From Paracoccus marcusii (GTDB taxonomy: Bacteria; Pseudomonadota; Alphaproteobacteria; Rhodobacterales; Rhodobacteraceae), in contig NZ_CP117466.1 in NCBI RefSeq assembly GCF_028621715.1, positions 1,934,501 to 1,998,500 on the forward strand: a stretch of 64,000 bases of DNA, written 5' to 3'. Positions 61,240-64,000 of the stretch are shown piece by piece; within the stretch, counting starts at the first letter, position 1; the number at the start of each line of letters is the position of its first letter. Under the pieces are notes generated by a model. It was given only the letters and a program-made list of their open reading frames with translations. It was not told the origin of the DNA and did not search any database. The position numbers and the translations under genes were made by a program.

Positions 61240-61941
61240 ATGCGATCAAGCCTGCCTGAATCGCCGCTGAACCCGCTGCCGCCCGTGATCTGGCTGCTGA
61301 CCGTGCCCGTCATCGCCTCCGAGGCGGTCTTTGCCCTGGGCGGCGCGGGCCTGATCGGCGGGGCCGAGGGCGTGGGCCTGCGCCTGTCCGCGATCCGCAT
61401 GGCGGCGTTTCCGCCCGAACTGGCACAGCGGGCCTGGACGTTGGGGGCGTTCGATGTGGAACAGATGTACCGGTTCCTCAGCTTCGTGTTCATCCATGTC
61501 AACGCCATGCATGCGCTGTTCGTCGTGGTGTTCACGCTGGCTTTGGGGAACATGGTCGCGCAGAACTTCCGCCCCTGGGCGGTGCTGGCGCTGTATTTCG
61601 GGTCGGCCATCGGCGGTGCGCTGGTCTATGCCGCGATCATCCAGGCGGTGGGCGCGCGGTCCGCACCACTGATCGGCGGCTATCCGGCGGTCTATGGGCT
61701 AGTGGGGGCGTTCACCTTCCTGATCTGGACGCGGCTGGCGGCCGAGAACGCGAACCGGATGCGGGCCTTCACGCTGATCGGCATGCTGTTGCTGTTCCAG
61801 CTGGTCTTCGGCCTGATCTTCGGCGGCGCGGGCCTGGGCTGGATCGCCGAGATCGCGGGCTTTGGGTTCGGGTTCGCGCTGTCCTTCGTGCTGGTCGACG
61901 GGGGCATGGCCCGCGCGCTGGCGCAGCTGCGCCAGCGTTAA
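61240..61941 (+). CDS. Rhomboid-family protein without catalytic dyad
   Basis: This 233-residue protein has six or seven TM helices arranged as in rhomboid proteases. The helix with [18 protein letters not shown] matches the oxyanion-loop histidine region. Where active rhomboids have G-x-S-G-V-V-Y the protein reads [13 protein letters not shown], so the serine is replaced by tyrosine. Where the catalytic histidine sits (A-H-I-A-G) it reads AEIAGFGFG. It should be a pseudoprotease, perhaps binding membrane clients. AAGGAAA precedes ATG 61240. It lies divergent from trpS and ends four bases into murJ's end. Confidence 0.85.
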   Translation: MRSSLPESPLNPLPPVIWLLTVPVIASEAVFALGGAGLIGGAEGVGLRLSAIRMAAFPPELAQRAWTLGAFDVEQMYRFLSFVFIHVNAMHALFVVVFTLALGNMVAQNFRPWAVLALYFGSAIGGALVYAAIIQAVGARSAPLIGGYPAVYGLVGAFTFLIWTRLAAENANRMRAFTLIGMLLLFQLVFGLIFGGAGLGWIAEIAGFGFGFALSFVLVDGGMARALAQLRQR

Positions 61942-63467
61942 CCGCGCCGGACGGCGGCGCGCAGTTCCGACGGGCGATAGCCGACGATGACAAAGGCCAG
62001 CGCGAAATAAAGCGCGGCGCCGCCAAAGACCAGGATCGCCAGCCCCGCGCCGCGACCCAGGCCCGCGGCCTCCAGCCAGCCGCGGGTTGCCCACAGGACG
62101 GCGGCCATCAGCGCCGATGCCAGCAGGATGCGCGGGAACGACCGGCGCAGGCGCGCATCGGCGCGCGCCGCCTGACCCATCGACCGGGTGCCCCACCACA
62201 GCTGCGCCACCATGATCCAGGCCGCGATGGTCGTGCCAAGCGCCGCCGCCAGGAAGCCGAAGATCGGCATCAGGCCAAAGGCCGCGACGGCGTTCACCAC
62301 CATCGAGATCAGGGCAAAGCGGAACGGGGTCCTGGTATCCTCGCGCGCGAAATACAGCGGCTGCAGGATCTTCTGCAGCACGAAGGCCGGCAGGCCAAAG
62401 GCATAGACGATCAGCGCCGCCGCCGTCTGCTGCGTGTCGAATGCGGTGAAGGCGCCGCGTTCGAACAGCGTGCTGACCATCGGTTCCGCGATCACCGCGA
62501 TCGCGAAGGCCGAGGGCAGCGTCAGGAACAGCCCGAATTCCGTGGCGCGGGAATAGGCCGACTGGCCGCCCGCGTGGTCCTCGGCCCGGATGCGGCGGGC
62601 CAGTTCGGGCAGCAGGACGACCGCGACCGCCGCGCCCACCACGCCCAGAGGCAGCTGATACAGCCGGTCGGAATAGGACAGCCAGGCTATCGCGCCCTCG
62701 AACCGGGATCCGACCTGGCGGCCCACCAGCAGGTTGATCTGCACGACGCCGCCCGCGAATGCCGCGGGCAGGGCCACCGCGATCAGGCGGCGCATGTCGG
62801 GCGTCAGGCGCGGGCGGTGCGGCCAGAACGTGTATCCGGTCCGCCGCGCGTCCCACCAGACCAGCGCCAGCTGCGCGACGCCGGTGACGGGCGTGGCCCA
62901 GGCCAGGGTCAGGCCCAGGTCCCATCCCTGCCAGCGCCCCAGTCCCATCGCCACGATGAACAGCAGGTTCAGCAGCACCGGCGCCGCCGCCGCCGCCGTA
63001 AAGCGGCCGTTCGCGTTCAAGACGCCCGAGATCATCGAGGCCATCGAGATCAGCAGGATATAGGGGAACGTGATCCGCCCGTATTCGACCGCCAGGTCGA
63101 ACCGTTCGTCGCCCGCGAACCCCGACGCCATCAGCCAGACCAGCCCCGGCATGAAGATCATCGCCACCGCCGACAGCGCCAGCACCGTCATGAACAGCCC
63201 CGAGAACGCCTCGCGCGCGAAACGCTGCGCGTCGGCCGGGTCGTCCAGCTTCTTCGAGAACATCGGGATGAAGGCGGTGTTGAACGCGCCCTCGGCGAAG
63301 AAGCGGCGGAACATGTTGGGCAGGGACAGCGCGATCAGGAACGCCTCGGCCACGGCGCCGGTGCCCAGCCAGGCGGCCATCAGGATGTCGCGCACGAAAC
63401 CCGACGCGCGCGAGATCAGCGTCCATAGCCCAACGGAGAGGAACCCCCGCACCAATCCGGATTTCAT
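61938..63467 (-). CDS. murJ: Lipid II flippase
   Basis: This 509-residue MOP-superfamily transporter flips lipid II for peptidoglycan synthesis. It begins GLVRGFLSVGLWTLISRASGFVRDILMAAWLGTG and continues LIALSLPNMFRRFFAEGAFNTAFIPMFSKKL, the conserved MurJ lead with the functional arginines. About 14 TM helices follow. Its start overlaps the glnD stop by four bases, the usual glnD-murJ order in alphaproteobacteria. Confidence 0.97.
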   Translation of the reverse strand: MKSGLVRGFLSVGLWTLISRASGFVRDILMAAWLGTGAVAEAFLIALSLPNMFRRFFAEGAFNTAFIPMFSKKLDDPADAQRFAREAFSGLFMTVLALSAVAMIFMPGLVWLMASGFAGDERFDLAVEYGRITFPYILLISMASMISGVLNANGRFTAAAAAPVLLNLLFIVAMGLGRWQGWDLGLTLAWATPVTGVAQLALVWWDARRTGYTFWPHRPRLTPDMRRLIAVALPAAFAGGVVQINLLVGRQVGSRFEGAIAWLSYSDRLYQLPLGVVGAAVAVVLLPELARRIRAEDHAGGQSAYSRATEFGLFLTLPSAFAIAVIAEPMVSTLFERGAFTAFDTQQTAAALIVYAFGLPAFVLQKILQPLYFAREDTRTPFRFALISMVVNAVAAFGLMPIFGFLAAALGTTIAAWIMVAQLWWGTRSMGQAARADARLRRSFPRILLASALMAAVLWATRGWLEAAGLGRGAGLAILVFGGAALYFALAFVIVGYRPSELRAAVRRG

Positions 63468-64000
63468 GCCTGTTCAGCCTCGGCCCGTTTCACGCCGTCG
63501 GCGATCGCCGTGCGCAGTTTCTTTTCCAGCCCGTCACGTTTCGCGGGGCTGTGCAGCTTCAGGCCGAACATGTCCTTGACGTAGAAGCTGTCGACCACCT
63601 GCGCCCCATAGGTCGCAATGACGGCGCTGACAATCTGGATGTGGTTCGCGGCCAGCGTCCGCGTCAGGTCGTACAGCAGGCCGGGGCGGTCGCGGGTGTC
63701 GACCTCGATGATGGTATAGATGTCGCTGCCTTCGTTGTCGAAGGTGATGTGGGTCGGGAACTTGAACTCTCGGTTGCGCTTTTTCGGCTTGTCCCGGCTG
63801 GCAAAGGCCTCGCGGGCGACGATCTCTCCGGCCAGGGTGCGCAGGATGGTCTGGCGCAGGCGGGGCAGGCGATCCTCGGCAAAGGGGTGGCCCTCCGCGT
63901 CCTGGACCCAGAAGACCGCCGTCGCATAGCCGTCCCGCGTGGTATAGGTGCGCGCGTCGACCACGTTCGCCCCGGTCAGCGTCAGCGCCCCGGCCAGCCG
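63464..64000 (-). CDS. glnD: Bifunctional PII uridylyltransferase, C-terminal part
   Basis: The frame is open to the right edge, so only the last 178 or so residues are visible. They form the two C-terminal ACT domains: LTLTGANVVDARTYTTRDGYATAVFWVQD, and IIEVDTRDRPGLLYDLTRTLAANHIQIVSAVIATYGAQVVDSFYVKD. These sense glutamine and set the uridylylation state of PII proteins in nitrogen control. The catalytic nucleotidyltransferase and HD domains lie outside the window. Confidence 0.95.
   Translation of the reverse strand, partial: RLAGALTLTGANVVDARTYTTRDGYATAVFWVQDAEGHPFAEDRLPRLRQTILRTLAGEIVAREAFASRDKPKKRNREFKFPTHITFDNEGSDIYTIIEVDTRDRPGLLYDLTRTLAANHIQIVSAVIATYGAQVVDSFYVKDMFGLKLHSPAKRDGLEKKLRTAIADGVKRAEAEQA

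Noticed and set aside
1..64000. CRISPR arrays, rRNA genes or riboswitches
   Set aside because: I saw no regularly spaced repeats, no rRNA-like sequence and no known riboswitch core. Only one tRNA gene is evident.

Overview
The window is high-G+C DNA whose real genes have strongly G/C-biased third codon positions. It carries a complete astaxanthin gene set, fni-crtW-crtZ-crtY-crtI-crtB with crtE opposed. From memory, this layout and these proteins match orange marine Paracoccus (the N81106 / P. haeundaensis / P. carotinifaciens type), so the source is very probably a carotenoid-producing Paracoccus (Rhodobacteraceae). The right-edge block trpS, rhomboid-like, murJ, glnD fits that family.

Region by region. 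0-2.7 kb: the end of a sensor kinase, a small zinc-knuckle protein, and a decayed cyanate locus (frameshifted cyanase, truncated transporter ATPase, one intact DUF1348 gene, a stray Fis-type HTH fragment). 2.7-6.6 kb: a phosphorelay made of a hybrid kinase with PAS, REC and HPt domains, a cysteine-free periplasmic protein of the molybdopterin-oxidoreductase fold, and a divergent LuxR-type regulator. 6.7-15.9 kb: a tightly overlapping eight-gene operon (STAS, DUF3131, acyltransferase, cellulose-synthase-like glycosyltransferase, DUF3131, two related secreted proteins of which one looks like an outer-membrane barrel, esterase). It reads as an uncharacterised polysaccharide system. 15.9-32.4 kb: a Hint protein, a phytase-like esterase, detoxification genes with HxlR regulators, a GMC oxidoreductase facing a DegT aminotransferase, a MoxR/DUF58/vWA (Bat) operon and an SDR reductase.

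32.6-45.7 kb is an integrated genomic island, visibly A+T-richer than its surroundings. It lies between 22-bp direct repeats derived from the 3' end of tRNA-Ser(GCU). The integrase sits just inside the left end. The integrase and a phage-type helicase are each split by one copy of the same 1,272-bp IS3-family element. Removing each copy plus one 4-bp target duplication restores both frames exactly. The island also holds an H-NS-like protein, a tape-measure remnant with two amber codons, a cluster of ACTATAGT palindromes, a serine resolvase with res-like repeats, membrane proteins and a HEPN-like protein next to the right end. It looks like a degraded prophage or phage satellite.

46.0-52.8 kb: the isoprenoid/astaxanthin cluster, which makes IPP/DMAPP isomers, GGPP, phytoene, lycopene, beta-carotene and its ketolated/hydroxylated products. 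52.9-57.3 kb: a four-gene unit running from a Hint/RTX-like protein through a GNAT-like protein and a fusion whose N-terminus resembles a metal-site-dead peptide deformylase to a GT4 glycosyltransferase. 57.6-64 kb: UspA and SulP, trpS, a rhomboid homologue lacking both catalytic residues, murJ, and the 3' part of glnD.

The strongest candidates for undescribed biology are the DUF3131/GT2/acyltransferase operon, the pseudo-deformylase unit and the IS-disrupted tRNA-Ser island.
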